A stretch of DNA of 64,000 nucleotides, from positions 62,001 to 126,000 of the forward strand of contig NZ_BAABRS010000001.1 of assembly GCF_039545095.1 (NCBI RefSeq), read 5' to 3'. The notes below the pieces were generated by a model that was not told where the DNA came from, made no database searches, and saw only the letters and a program-made list of their open reading frames with translations. The stretch comes from Fodinibius salicampi (GTDB lineage: Bacteria; Bacteroidota; Rhodothermia; Balneolales; Balneolaceae). Position numbers and translations under genes: made by a program. Positions 35,680-44,501 of this stretch are shown here, in pieces (the stretch's first letter is position 1; each line of letters opens with the position of its first letter).

Positions 35680-37086
35680 TTACTCCATTCCCGCTTTTTC
35701 CATCGCTTCCTGAGCTTTTTCATCCATACCCAAATTAGTATAGATGCTAAACAAACGCTGCCAATATTGTTTGTTATCTGGTTCTAATTCTGTGGCTTTC
35801 TCATAATATCCCATAGCCTCTTCAAGGAGTTCTTTACCCTGCTTATCAAATTCCGCAGCTTTAGCGTTGTCGTCAGTATTATTCCGCTTATCAAAAGCCG
35901 CTTTAGCTTTATTTTGATAGATAATTCCTAATGTATTATAGGCAGAAGCATCATTAGGACGTTGCTCAAGAACCTGCTGTAATTCGTTTTCAGCGCGATC
36001 TGTTAACTCCTCAACTTGAGCTCTCAACTGTTCATTTTCCTGCTCAAGAGATGATATTTGCTGTTTTATTTGACTGGCTTCTGAGTCACTAGCCCCACTA
36101 AGTTTCTTTTCAAGTTTAAATATTTGATCCGAATTTGATGATAGACTATCGTTAAGAACCAAGGCCTGCTGATATATTTGTGTCCCCAGCACTAAGCGGT
36201 ATTGTGGATTTTCAGGATCCTTTTCCACCAATTTCTCAACCGTTGCTATTGCTTGATCGGATTCTCCTGCTCTTTGATAAGCATCGGCCAGATTACTTAT
36301 GATTTCTTCATGTTCCGGATACTGTTCATTACCTGCTTCTAAGGCCTGAATTACCTGTTCTTCGTCTTCCAGCTGAAAGTAATAACTCGCAAGCTGCATA
36401 TAATCATTCGGCTCCAGTGTTGTATCAGGAACCATTTCGATATAACGTTCCTTGGCGTTAGCCGCATCTTCAAAATCTTCATTCATCCCCGCAACTTGAG
36501 AAAGAACATTCCAGGAAAGAGCACTATCCGGCTGGATAATAGTGGCATTTTGCAGGTGATGCTTTGATACTAGGGTAGGATTTTCCACTGTACCTTTAAG
36601 GCTGTCGTCCTGAACGTATTCAATAGCCCGGTTATGTTCGGTTTGCCACAAGACGTTCCGTACCGCATCTATACGCTCAATTTCGCCGGGAGTATTCTCC
36701 GCTTTTTGGGCTACTTCTTTAGCTTGAGCAAAAGCTTCATTCATCCTTTTATATGTTTCGGCTCTTTCTGCCGGATCTTCTTCTGCACCAGCTATTTCTC
36801 CCAGAGCAACTCCCTTATAATAGTAACCGAGCGGATCATTGGGATTTTGTTCTATCGATTTTTCCGCAGCAGCTATTTCTCCCAGAGCAACTCCCTTATA
36901 ATAGTAACCGAGCGGATCATTGGGATTTTGTTCTATCGATTTTTCCGCAGCAGCAAGTGCTTGTTCAAAGTTTTGGCTTTCGATATTAGATTGTGCTTCA
37001 TCGGCCAGTGGGTTTGAGCTTCCGCAGCCCACAATAACGCCTATAAGAAGTGTGAGAACTAGGTGTGGTAATTTTTTTATGAACAT
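35680..37086 (-). CDS. TPR-repeat lipoprotein with duplicated repeat unit
   Basis: This is a 468-residue lipoprotein (lipobox VIVGC, Cys21). It has TPR helices across its length and a predicted coiled coil at about residues 325-375 (KLEKKLSGASDSEASQIKQQ ... EQLRAQVEELTDRAENELQQ). Near the N-terminus a 27-residue unit beginning AAAEKSIEQNPNDPLGYYYK occurs twice in direct tandem, encoded by identical 81-bp DNA. It is 21 bp upstream of its paralogue and starts the transcription unit that continues to the trans-sulfuration enzyme and thiolase. Its role is unknown. Confidence 0.82.
   Translation of the reverse strand: MFIKKLPHLVLTLLIGVIVGCGSSNPLADEAQSNIESQNFEQALAAAEKSIEQNPNDPLGYYYKGVALGEIAAAEKSIEQNPNDPLGYYYKGVALGEIAGAEEDPAERAETYKRMNEAFAQAKEVAQKAENTPGEIERIDAVRNVLWQTEHNRAIEYVQDDSLKGTVENPTLVSKHHLQNATIIQPDSALSWNVLSQVAGMNEDFEDAANAKERYIEMVPDTTLEPNDYMQLASYYFQLEDEEQVIQALEAGNEQYPEHEEIISNLADAYQRAGESDQAIATVEKLVEKDPENPQYRLVLGTQIYQQALVLNDSLSSNSDQIFKLEKKLSGASDSEASQIKQQISSLEQENEQLRAQVEELTDRAENELQQVLEQRPNDASAYNTLGIIYQNKAKAAFDKRNNTDDNAKAAEFDKQGKELLEEAMGYYEKATELEPDNKQYWQRLFSIYTNLGMDEKAQEAMEKAGME
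36790..36951. repeat. Perfect 2 x 81-bp tandem duplication inside the TPR lipoprotein gene
   Basis: Positions 36790-36870 and 36871-36951 are identical base for base. The unit keeps the frame (27 codons) but is shorter than a 34-residue TPR, so it inserts a partial repeat. The identity implies a very recent event or an assembly artefact. Confidence 0.95.
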
Positions 37087-37239
37087 GATAGTAAGATTCC
37101 TGAGTATTCTATATTAAGGTCTCATTATAATTGAAACGGAAAAGTAACCATATATCGTCCTTTCTGCAATATAATCAATTAGAAATTATTATATTATAGC
37201 TCTGTATTCATAATATAATTAATCGAATTAGGGCAACGT

Positions 37240-38049
37240 ATGTTTGGAACCAGCGACTTTGAGGTATATGAAAGCAACGGCTATGAATATTTGCATATTT
37301 CATCTGACGAACAAGATTCGCAAAATTTAGTTTTTTTACATGGCATGTTCGGTGGATTGAGTAACTATGATCCGCTCTTAAAAGAGATACAGGGATATAA
37401 CATTTTTGTTCCCAAAATTCCTATTTATGAGATCAGCGCCCGTAAAATATCGATCAACAGACTTACCGAATGGTTACATTCTTTCTGTGAAGAGATTAAA
37501 GTTGAGAACCCTATCTTTTTGGGAAACTCAATGGGAGGGCACCTGGCACTTGATTACGCACGCCAATACCCTGATAACGTATCCGCTTTAGTTCTTACCG
37601 GCAGTTCGGGACTTCTCGAGATGGATTTTGGGTCTACTTTCCCACGCAGAAAAGATCGTAATTTTATCCGCAAACAGGCTAATCTTACTTTTTATGAAGA
37701 TTTGATTGATGATGCAGCCATGGAGGAGATTATGGCCGTTGTAAAATCACCCTCAAAGCTCACCAGTTTGCTTGCAATTACACGCGATACCCATGCTTAT
37801 AATATGGAAAAATATTTGCCGCAAATTACTCAGGATGTGTTGCTGGTCTGGGGTAAACAGGATGAGATAACACCACCGGAAGTTGCAGATATGTTTTTGG
37901 AAAAGTTACCCAATGCCGAATTACACTGGATTGATAAATGTGGGCATGCACCTATGATGGAACATCCTGAGAAATTTGCGGCCTTTTTGGAGGATTTTTT
38001 GATTAAGCTTAGAAATAAATCCAAATCAAAAAAGACCAAGACGTTATGA
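37240..38049 (+). CDS. Alpha/beta hydrolase
   Basis: This is a 269-residue cytoplasmic alpha/beta hydrolase. The oxyanion region is LVFLHGMFGGLSNYD, the nucleophile Ser lies in FLGNSMGGHLALDYA, the acid Asp in LLVWGKQDEITPPEVA and the His in IDKCGHAPMMEHPEKF. The substrate is unknown. Its stop overlaps the RidA start by 4 nt (ATGA), so the two are translationally coupled. Confidence 0.9.
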   Translation: MFGTSDFEVYESNGYEYLHISSDEQDSQNLVFLHGMFGGLSNYDPLLKEIQGYNIFVPKIPIYEISARKISINRLTEWLHSFCEEIKVENPIFLGNSMGGHLALDYARQYPDNVSALVLTGSSGLLEMDFGSTFPRRKDRNFIRKQANLTFYEDLIDDAAMEEIMAVVKSPSKLTSLLAITRDTHAYNMEKYLPQITQDVLLVWGKQDEITPPEVADMFLEKLPNAELHWIDKCGHAPMMEHPEKFAAFLEDFLIKLRNKSKSKKTKTL

Positions 38050-38423
38050 AGAAGATAATTCACACTGCAGATGCCCCGGATGCCATCGGCCCCTACAGCC
38101 AGGCGGTAGTGCATAATGATATTGTTTATTGTTCGGGCCAAATTGGTTTGGACCCTGAGAGTATGGAATTTGTAGGCGATGATGTTGCTTCTCAGGCAGA
38201 ACAGATTATGGAAAATCTGGAGGCGGTACTGCAAGAGGCCGGATCAAATTTTGGGAAGGTCGTTAAGTGCAGCATTTATCTGGATAATATGGACAACTTT
38301 ACTACCGTGAATGAAATTTATGGCCGTTACTTTAGTAATGAACCGCCTGCACGGGAGACCGTAGCAGTTAAAACACTGCCTAAAAACTGCAAAGTTGAAA
38401 TAGGCTGTACAGCTTATATTTAA
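38046..38423 (+). CDS. ridA: RidA family enamine/imine deaminase
   Basis: This is a 125-residue RidA-type protein that hydrolyses reactive 2-aminoacrylate and related imines. The family marks are complete: APDAIGPYSQAVVHNDIVYCSGQI at the start (here shortened by reading frame limits to the visible motif GPYSQAV), the active-site Arg in PPARETVAVKTLP and the terminal CKVEIGCTAY with the conserved Glu. It overlaps the upstream hydrolase by 4 nt. Confidence 0.93.
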   Translation: MKKIIHTADAPDAIGPYSQAVVHNDIVYCSGQIGLDPESMEFVGDDVASQAEQIMENLEAVLQEAGSNFGKVVKCSIYLDNMDNFTTVNEIYGRYFSNEPPARETVAVKTLPKNCKVEIGCTAYI

Positions 38424-38448
38424 GTTTTTGTCGATAAATTATTTTCAT

Positions 38449-38475
38449 AAAGGGGAGCAATGAAGGCTTCCCTTT
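38449..38475. terminator. Hairpin between convergent ridA and M23 peptidase genes
   Basis: AAAGGGGAGC / GCTTCCCTTT stem (one G-T wobble) with a 7-nt loop, located midway between the two stops. T-runs are short. Confidence 0.55.
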
Positions 38476-38491
38476 ATTATTTATCCCTATC

Positions 38492-40429
38492 CTACCTGGA
38501 AAGCTGAAAATACTTTTCCGTTTTATTACCCATTTGGTCATAAACCTCGATCTGAATATCCATTGAGGCGGAAGGAGTAAAGTCGGGGTGATAATAGAGG
38601 ATTCGCCTTTCTTCTGGTTCATACTCAGCAAGTCCACGCTGGCCATTTACCGTAATATTGGTCCGTTTGTGATCAATGCCGGATAGGTTATCCCGCGCCC
38701 CTATATAGATAAGCCATTGTCCATCGGGGCGTTGAGTCAGGCCTGGTCCCCTTAGTGTTGGCGGAGTATTATCTCGCATGGTAACAAAAGTCCCCAAACT
38801 GGAAGTTTCACCAATAATATGGTCGCCTGTAAAGCGAGTGGTAATCCTATACTTTGTATCATACCGGTCATTATATTTATAAAATGCCAGTTTAGACGTA
38901 TCTGTAAGCATTGAATCTCGTTTTATACGGAACTGGTAGGACTTTTTGAGGGGATAAACCTCCGGACCAATCGTAACTTTTACCGAGTCTGTTCTAAACT
39001 GTTGAGCGGTCATCGTAACCGAGACAGTATCATGGAAACTATCTTCCGGAAAAATGGCCATTGCTTCATGAGATAAGGCTGTAATGAGTCCACTCTGTGC
39101 TGGGATCATCCGATGAAATATTGTTGGTCCTATACCCGGAATATTCATAAATAAATTATCCAGTGATTCTAAATCAATAGTAATAAAATTTTGGTATGAG
39201 CTCACTTTGTTATAGTCCCAAATACCGGTTGTAATAGATCCAAAGCTTTTCTTAGGGATATTCACCCAGTTGTTAAACCACTGCCACCGTTCAATAGAAG
39301 GGGTAAAGTTTTGCTTAAGGGAAAATCTTGAATAAGGTGTTACGGGAATTCGTTCTTTCTGCTCATACACGATAAGATTTACGGTAGCCTCACTTTCGTT
39401 GCCGAAAAAGTCCGTCGCTTTGATTGTTATAGTATGTCGGCCCGGAGGTAAGTTCAGCTTTCCCTGTTTTCCATCTGTTTTGTAAAAAGGGAGGGTATTG
39501 CCATCTGCTATAAAAAGTCGCTGGTATCCCTGCCCGTATTGTCGGAGCAGAGGATATACGCGGTCGATAAACATTTGGTTAGTCTCATCGTAAGAAAAGC
39601 TGTCAACGCGGGAATAAAACCGTTGCTGCCCATTCACTGACATGGATAATTCATATACGGCATAGGCGTTGGTTACTTTATCTGCCTGGTCATATACATT
39701 GAGGCCAAGCCCCACGGGACCAGTTACTTCTATTGTTCCAAAGTCAAAGCGCCCGTTCTGAGCTTTTGGACTGCGCGTATAGACTTTTTTGTTCCCCTCA
39801 ACTATAGAATAGGGAGAAAGTGGCTCTACTGAAAGACCTGTGATACGAGGTGGAATATGATCCTGAACACTGAGATTAGTCAGCAGTGGGTTGAAGGGTT
39901 TATTGCTGGGTGTTCGCAGCTCAAAGTGGAGATGGGGAGGACCAATACCCGTAGCGCCTGAATAGGCAATAAGGTCTCCCTGTTCTATCCGGATGTTTTC
40001 ATCTTTAATAATACGGTCAAAGGAGGGTATATAATCTTCAGCAAATCGGAGTGAATCGGCGTACTGTTGAAGTTTGTCGTTAAAGCTCATTAAATGTGCG
40101 TAAACGGAGAACGATCCGTCGTCATGCTTTAAGTAGAGTACCTTTCCATAACCACGGGGACCAATAGCCATACGATATAATGTACCATCCCTGGTAGCAT
40201 AGATGTCATATCCACGCCGACCCCAAGTTTTAATATCGAGAGCTGCATGAAAATGTCGTGATCGTGTTTCGGCAAATGTTGAACTAAGATGACTGCTGGC
40301 GTTGGTAGGCCAAAGATAATGGGCTTCTGATGGGGCAAAGGCAGAGGAGGAGTCATTTAAAAATGGCTGAGCGACCACAACAATCGGAAATAATCCAGCT
40401 ATCAGCAGGAGATAGAAAAAGTGTCTCAT
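38492..40429 (-). CDS. M23 (LytM-type) metallopeptidase, exported
   Basis: This is a 645-residue envelope protein with a signal peptide (MRHFFYLLLIAGLFPIVVVAQ). The M23 domain lies at about residues 45-175: zinc ligands in SRHFHAALDIKTWGRRGYD (His, Asp) and GPPHLHFELRTP (His), plus YGKVLYLKHDDGSFSVYAHL. The remaining roughly 450 residues look like beta-sandwich repeats (TINVNGQ, LRGPGLTQRPDG). The domain cleaves or binds peptidoglycan cross-links in related proteins. It lies 9 bp after the FAH-family gene in one unit. Confidence 0.9.
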   Translation of the reverse strand: MRHFFYLLLIAGLFPIVVVAQPFLNDSSSAFAPSEAHYLWPTNASSHLSSTFAETRSRHFHAALDIKTWGRRGYDIYATRDGTLYRMAIGPRGYGKVLYLKHDDGSFSVYAHLMSFNDKLQQYADSLRFAEDYIPSFDRIIKDENIRIEQGDLIAYSGATGIGPPHLHFELRTPSNKPFNPLLTNLSVQDHIPPRITGLSVEPLSPYSIVEGNKKVYTRSPKAQNGRFDFGTIEVTGPVGLGLNVYDQADKVTNAYAVYELSMSVNGQQRFYSRVDSFSYDETNQMFIDRVYPLLRQYGQGYQRLFIADGNTLPFYKTDGKQGKLNLPPGRHTITIKATDFFGNESEATVNLIVYEQKERIPVTPYSRFSLKQNFTPSIERWQWFNNWVNIPKKSFGSITTGIWDYNKVSSYQNFITIDLESLDNLFMNIPGIGPTIFHRMIPAQSGLITALSHEAMAIFPEDSFHDTVSVTMTAQQFRTDSVKVTIGPEVYPLKKSYQFRIKRDSMLTDTSKLAFYKYNDRYDTKYRITTRFTGDHIIGETSSLGTFVTMRDNTPPTLRGPGLTQRPDGQWLIYIGARDNLSGIDHKRTNITVNGQRGLAEYEPEERRILYYHPDFTPSASMDIQIEVYDQMGNKTEKYFQLSR

Positions 40430-40438
40430 GACGATTAT

Positions 40439-41092
40439 TTATATAACCTCCATTTTAAGTTGAACTGAAGGTTGGCTGATCGCAGCTTCTATATGGTCCC
40501 CTTGATGCAGGGGAGAGACCCCTTTAGGGGTACCTGTAAAAAGTAGATCTCCGGGTCTTAGACGAAAAATTGTAGAGAGATAGCTAATAAGATCACTGAC
40601 TGAGAAAATCATTAAATTAGTACTATCCTTTTGCCTTAACTCATCGTTTACTTTTAGCGAGAGTTCAAGTGACTTGGGGTCATTTATTTCTTCAGCTAAT
40701 ACAAAAGGAGCAAGAGGAGCAAAAGTTTCAAAACCCTTGGCAACAGACCATGGATGCCCCTTCTCTTTAGCACGAGCCTGAATATCCCGGGCTGTAATAT
40801 CAATACCTACCGTATAGCCTGCTACATGGGTGAGGGCTTCCTCTTGGGGAATATTTTTCCCACCTTTTCCGAGGGCCACAACCAGTTCCACCTCGTGATG
40901 TACATCGGTACTCTCTTTCGGAAGCTGGATTGGACCTTCATAGGTAATGCTGGAAGCCGGCTTTAAAAATACAAGCGGTTTGTCCGGAACTTCGTTATTA
41001 AATTCGTGGGCGTGAGCTACATAATTGCGGCCGATACAGTAAACGGATCCGACAGAAAGTCCAGAGAGATTTTTTAGAGTGATATTATCCAT
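40439..41092 (-). CDS. Fumarylacetoacetate hydrolase family protein
   Basis: This is a 217-residue FAH-fold enzyme resembling acylpyruvases and oxaloacetate decarboxylase/tautomerase-type proteins. Motifs are YCIGRNYVAHAHEFNNEVP, the metal-binding Glu pair in VHHEVELVVALGKGGKN, GYTVGIDITARDIQ and DLLFTGTPKGVSPLHQGD. It likely acts on a C-C bond of a small keto acid; the substrate is not readable. It starts 16 bp beyond the rpmA terminator. Confidence 0.9.
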   Translation of the reverse strand: MDNITLKNLSGLSVGSVYCIGRNYVAHAHEFNNEVPDKPLVFLKPASSITYEGPIQLPKESTDVHHEVELVVALGKGGKNIPQEEALTHVAGYTVGIDITARDIQARAKEKGHPWSVAKGFETFAPLAPFVLAEEINDPKSLELSLKVNDELRQKDSTNLMIFSVSDLISYLSTIFRLRPGDLLFTGTPKGVSPLHQGDHIEAAISQPSVQLKMEVI

Positions 41093-41107
41093 ATAACTAA
41101 ATATAAA

Positions 41108-41139
41108 AAAGCCTTGGTCTCGTTAGAAACCAAGGCTTT
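41108..41139 (-). terminator. Terminator of the rplU-rpmA operon
   Basis: An 11-bp stem AAAGCCTTGGT / ACCAAGGCTTT; on the reverse strand it is followed by a T-run (TTTTTTATAT). It lies 20 bp after the rpmA stop and just before the FAH-family gene. Confidence 0.9.
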
Positions 41140-41159
41140 AAAAGTACAGTAAAAAAATG

Positions 41160-41417
41160 TTAAGCTACAGGCTCCACATTCACAAATTTACGTCCATTTG
41201 CACGAACACGGAATGTTACCTGCCCATCAGATTTAGCAAAAAGAGTATCGTCTTTTCCGCGACCTACATTTTCGCCGGGATGAAACTTAGTACCCCGCTG
41301 ACGAACAATGATATGACCAGCTTTGACGACTTCTCCGCCATACTTCTTTACACCAAGCCGCTTTGATATCGAATCACGACCGTTTTTCGTTGAACCTTGT
41401 CCTTTCTTATGTGCCAT
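41160..41417 (-). CDS. rpmA: 50S ribosomal protein L27
   Basis: This is an 85-residue L27 starting [20 protein letters not shown], so there is no cleavable N-terminal extension of the Firmicutes kind. Later marks are [20 protein letters not shown] and [18 protein letters not shown]. It sits near the peptidyl-transferase centre of the 50S subunit. It is 25 bp after rplU, in the usual rplU-rpmA order. Confidence 0.98.
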   Translation of the reverse strand: MAHKKGQGSTKNGRDSISKRLGVKKYGGEVVKAGHIIVRQRGTKFHPGENVGRGKDDTLFAKSDGQVTFRVRANGRKFVNVEPVA

Positions 41418-41442
41418 AACAGATTAAAATCTATGCCTTAAG

Positions 41443-41958
41443 TTATTCTTCTTGCTTGCTATTCCATGCATCTAAAACAGTTACTCGATCTTCATCATCC
41501 GTTACAAAACCCTTGAGTTCATCAAGAGGAGTGTTTTTGATATGTGAAATTGCTTCTTTCGCATTCATATCAGTAGATGTTTGAACGGAATCATCAGAAT
41601 CAGATTGATCAGCCGATTTCTTTTCAGTCTTTTTAGCAGTATTTCCGGAAATAGAAATAGCATTAATTTCTATTTGAGACATCGGCTGCCGGTGGCCACG
41701 TTTAACGCGATATCCTTTACGTCGCTTTTTCTTAAAAACAATGACTTTGTCAGACTTAACATTATCGAGCAGGGTGGCCTCTACCGTAGCTCCTTCAACA
41801 GCAGGCTTCCCAACTGTAACCTCACCATCATTATTGATCATTAATACACGATCAAAAGTAAGTTCCTGATCTGTTTCATCACTTTGCTTATCTACAAACA
41901 GGACATCGCCTTCGGAAACGCGATACTGATGCCCACCTATTTCTACAACTGCGTACAT
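41443..41958 (-). CDS. rplU: 50S ribosomal protein L21 with C-terminal extension
   Basis: Residues 1-103 are a normal L21 (MYAVVEIGGHQYRVSEGDVL, VIVFKKKRRKGYRVKRGHRQ). About 65 extra residues follow: a Ser/Asp-rich linker and then a compact helical segment (NAKEAISHIKNTPLDELKGF). L21 is usually about 103 residues. The tail resembles the small C-terminal additions seen in L21 of some Bacteroidota and could touch rRNA or assembly factors. The frame into the tail is intact, so it is not a read-through artefact. Confidence 0.96.
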   Translation of the reverse strand: MYAVVEIGGHQYRVSEGDVLFVDKQSDETDQELTFDRVLMINNDGEVTVGKPAVEGATVEATLLDNVKSDKVIVFKKKRRKGYRVKRGHRQPMSQIEINAISISGNTAKKTEKKSADQSDSDDSVQTSTDMNAKEAISHIKNTPLDELKGFVTDDEDRVTVLDAWNSKQEE

Positions 41959-42122
41959 CTAATTGGTTATTTATCGTTATTAAATATTCTTTTTGCAAGA
42001 GACTCCAAATATAAGCGTTTCATCGCTCAAAGCAAAGTCAAAATTCAGATGAACATAAGAAACAAAAATGGTAAGTTGTCCTCTTAACAAATTATCTTTG
42101 CCATCTTAACATCTAACAACCA

Positions 42123-42329
42123 ATGTCTAAAAAACTACCAGATCTGCACGAACAGGCTTTTATGTTTAAAAATACCAAGCGTTTTCAGCACGACGGGGGA
42201 CGTGCTTGGGTTAAAGATTCGCAACTCCATGAAGCTATAAAAGAAAAAAATGGGAGATTGACTACTGTCGATAAAAAGAAGGATGAAACAAAGATAGATA
42301 TAGATTCCCAAAAGAAGCTTTCTATTTAA
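42123..42329 (+). CDS. Small hypothetical protein
   Basis: This is a 68-residue, highly charged ORF (MSKKLPDLHEQAFMFKNTKR..., Lys/Asp-rich C-terminus) with no membrane segment or known domain. It lies alone between divergent rplU and the HEAT/cyclophilin gene, which starts 60 bp after it. Start context and codon choice look plausible, but I cannot name a family. Confidence 0.5.
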   Translation: MSKKLPDLHEQAFMFKNTKRFQHDGGRAWVKDSQLHEAIKEKNGRLTTVDKKKDETKIDIDSQKKLSI

Positions 42330-42389
42330 GAATCATTGGAATAATACGGGATATTATATCCTCTAATACACATCAATTAATAATTTTTT

Positions 42390-44450
42390 ATGCGATATAT
42401 TAGGCTTCGGGTATGGTTTCTTATTGGGGGGTTAGTACTCATTCTTTTCTTATTGTTAAAGTTTGCTGCAGATAGTTCAGGTATTTACGAAGGAGATAAT
42501 CCTATTACTGAGCAAGTAATTACAGAAAATTATCCAGAGTTATACAGCGGAGTTTTCGAACGAAATGTAGAAAAGTTAGAACCCTTTCTAACCCATAGCA
42601 ATGATGCGCTTCGTTCCCAGGCTTGGCGAGCATTTGCATCCACTCCCGTAGATTCCCTGGATCCCTATCTGGAGTTAGCCGTCCAACAAAATTCAGAAGT
42701 AGCCTGGTTTGCACTAAGTAAACATGAGGTAGGTTCAGATCAGTTAAAAGAATTAGAGAAGCTTTGGGAGCAGCGACCGGAGTTGAGGTCGGGAATCGCC
42801 CGGCTTTTGGGACAGCAAGGCGATGAAGAAAGCTTTACTTTTTTATTGGATGCCCTTGATACTGATATTGCAGGAGAATACCATTATGCACTGGCATTGA
42901 GCCGGCTGATACTGCGCTTTGAGCTTACAGAGGATCAACAGGTCCATCTGCTGCAAAATGCATTTGACACCAATAGTGACAAAGTACGACGGGCCTATTT
43001 GTATGGGTGGTACCGGGGTGCTGAGACACCTCTTCAGCCCGTTGCGCGAGATACACTGAAGGGAAGATGGCAGGCCCAGGGAATGGGTATTGATCGCACA
43101 CTGGATCAATACGTTAATAAAATGCTCCCGGAAGAAACGACCTACCTGCTGACTAATTTTTACAATGGAGAACAGGATCTCGAACATGAAGTATCTCTGG
43201 CTCTTGAGCTTGCGGCATCACTTGAGAAAATTGAAATGACCAGTCGCAACTCTCTGGCTGCAAGAATATTACTCATGCATCCAAATCCACATGTTAAGAG
43301 CCGGGTGCTAAGCAGTATAGAAGATAAACTTGAGCAAAATGATGACCTGTACCGGTATATCAGTAGTACGATGCTGGAGGAATCCGGACTCTCAAAGAGT
43401 GTTTGGTTAGAGGGAGTAAGAGTTATTGGACGTATCGATACAAGCTTTACGAATGAACGGCAGGAAGGAGTGGAGCAGTCTATTGAAGGGAATCCCTATC
43501 TCTTGCCCAAGGCTTTGGATCTTTGGAGAACTACCGAGTCGGGAGAAGAGTATCTTGATCGACTGTCGGGGTTTGTAGGTCAACAAGACACCCTCGCGAC
43601 GATGTACGCTCTTGAAGACCTGAATACTTTTTTAGAGAATGTAGAAGAGCCATCGGAGGAAATAATCCGACAAATTCGGGATATTACTTTTAACGCATTA
43701 AGTTATAACGACCGGGGAATTGTTTATATGGCTCGTCCTCTTCTTGAAAGGGAAAAACTGTTTCAGGAGAACGATTTCCAGCGAATTAACAGGGTAACTG
43801 ATGCCTTTACTTTGCCTAAGGATGTGGAGGCCCTACAACAGTTGGGAATCTTGTATAAAGAACGTTTTGAGGAGCAGGCGCGACCGGTAATCGATTCACT
43901 TGCGGCTTTAAAGTATGCCCCGCTAAACCGCTCTTTTGCAGAGGCAGGCTGGGATGTAGAGGTTCCAGAAGAGGCCACTCCAGAATTTCGGGAACCGGAT
44001 TGGGAAAGGCTTTGGGAATTGGGCGCAAATCCGAAGATGCGATTTCAAACGGTTAAGGGGACTTTCGATCTTGAATTGTATCCATTGAAAGCTCCGGCTA
44101 CCGTATCTGCAATAGACAGCCTTAGTCGTGCGGGAGCATATGATGGTGTACCCTTTCATCGGGTGGTACCTAATTTTGTGATACAGGGAGGAGATGTCGA
44201 ACGACAGGATGGCTTTGGAGGACCCGATTTTGTGCTTCCAACGGAAGCATCGGAACTGGAGTTTGAGCGGGGGGCTGCAGGTATTGCAAGCGCGGGGAAG
44301 GATACCGAAGGAAGTCAGTACTTTATGATGCATTTTTGGAAACCCCACCTTAATGGAAACTACACTCTTTTTGGCAAAGTAGTAGAAGGAATGGATGTTG
44401 TTGAACGTATTGAAGTTGGAGATCGGGTGCGGTCCATTTCTTGGTATTGA
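42390..44450 (+). CDS. Membrane-anchored HEAT-like protein with C-terminal cyclophilin (PPIase) domain
   Basis: This is a 686-residue protein with one N-terminal membrane helix (LIGGLVLILFLLLKFA), then about 500 residues of alpha-helical HEAT-like repeats (NDALRSQAWRAFASTP, LAARILLMHPNPHVKSRVL). A cyclophilin domain lies at about residues 548-686 (FHRVVPNFVIQGGD with the catalytic Arg, GSQYFMMHFW, NGNYTLFGKVVEGMDVVERI). It probably isomerises Xaa-Pro bonds in exported proteins. Joining HEAT repeats to cyclophilin in one chain is uncommon. Confidence 0.88.
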   Translation: MRYIRLRVWFLIGGLVLILFLLLKFAADSSGIYEGDNPITEQVITENYPELYSGVFERNVEKLEPFLTHSNDALRSQAWRAFASTPVDSLDPYLELAVQQNSEVAWFALSKHEVGSDQLKELEKLWEQRPELRSGIARLLGQQGDEESFTFLLDALDTDIAGEYHYALALSRLILRFELTEDQQVHLLQNAFDTNSDKVRRAYLYGWYRGAETPLQPVARDTLKGRWQAQGMGIDRTLDQYVNKMLPEETTYLLTNFYNGEQDLEHEVSLALELAASLEKIEMTSRNSLAARILLMHPNPHVKSRVLSSIEDKLEQNDDLYRYISSTMLEESGLSKSVWLEGVRVIGRIDTSFTNERQEGVEQSIEGNPYLLPKALDLWRTTESGEEYLDRLSGFVGQQDTLATMYALEDLNTFLENVEEPSEEIIRQIRDITFNALSYNDRGIVYMARPLLEREKLFQENDFQRINRVTDAFTLPKDVEALQQLGILYKERFEEQARPVIDSLAALKYAPLNRSFAEAGWDVEVPEEATPEFREPDWERLWELGANPKMRFQTVKGTFDLELYPLKAPATVSAIDSLSRAGAYDGVPFHRVVPNFVIQGGDVERQDGFGGPDFVLPTEASELEFERGAAGIASAGKDTEGSQYFMMHFWKPHLNGNYTLFGKVVEGMDVVERIEVGDRVRSISWY

Positions 44451-44501
44451 TACCAAAGTTTGATAAGATGACATAAACTTAAGATTTAAAGGGGGTCTTT
44501 T

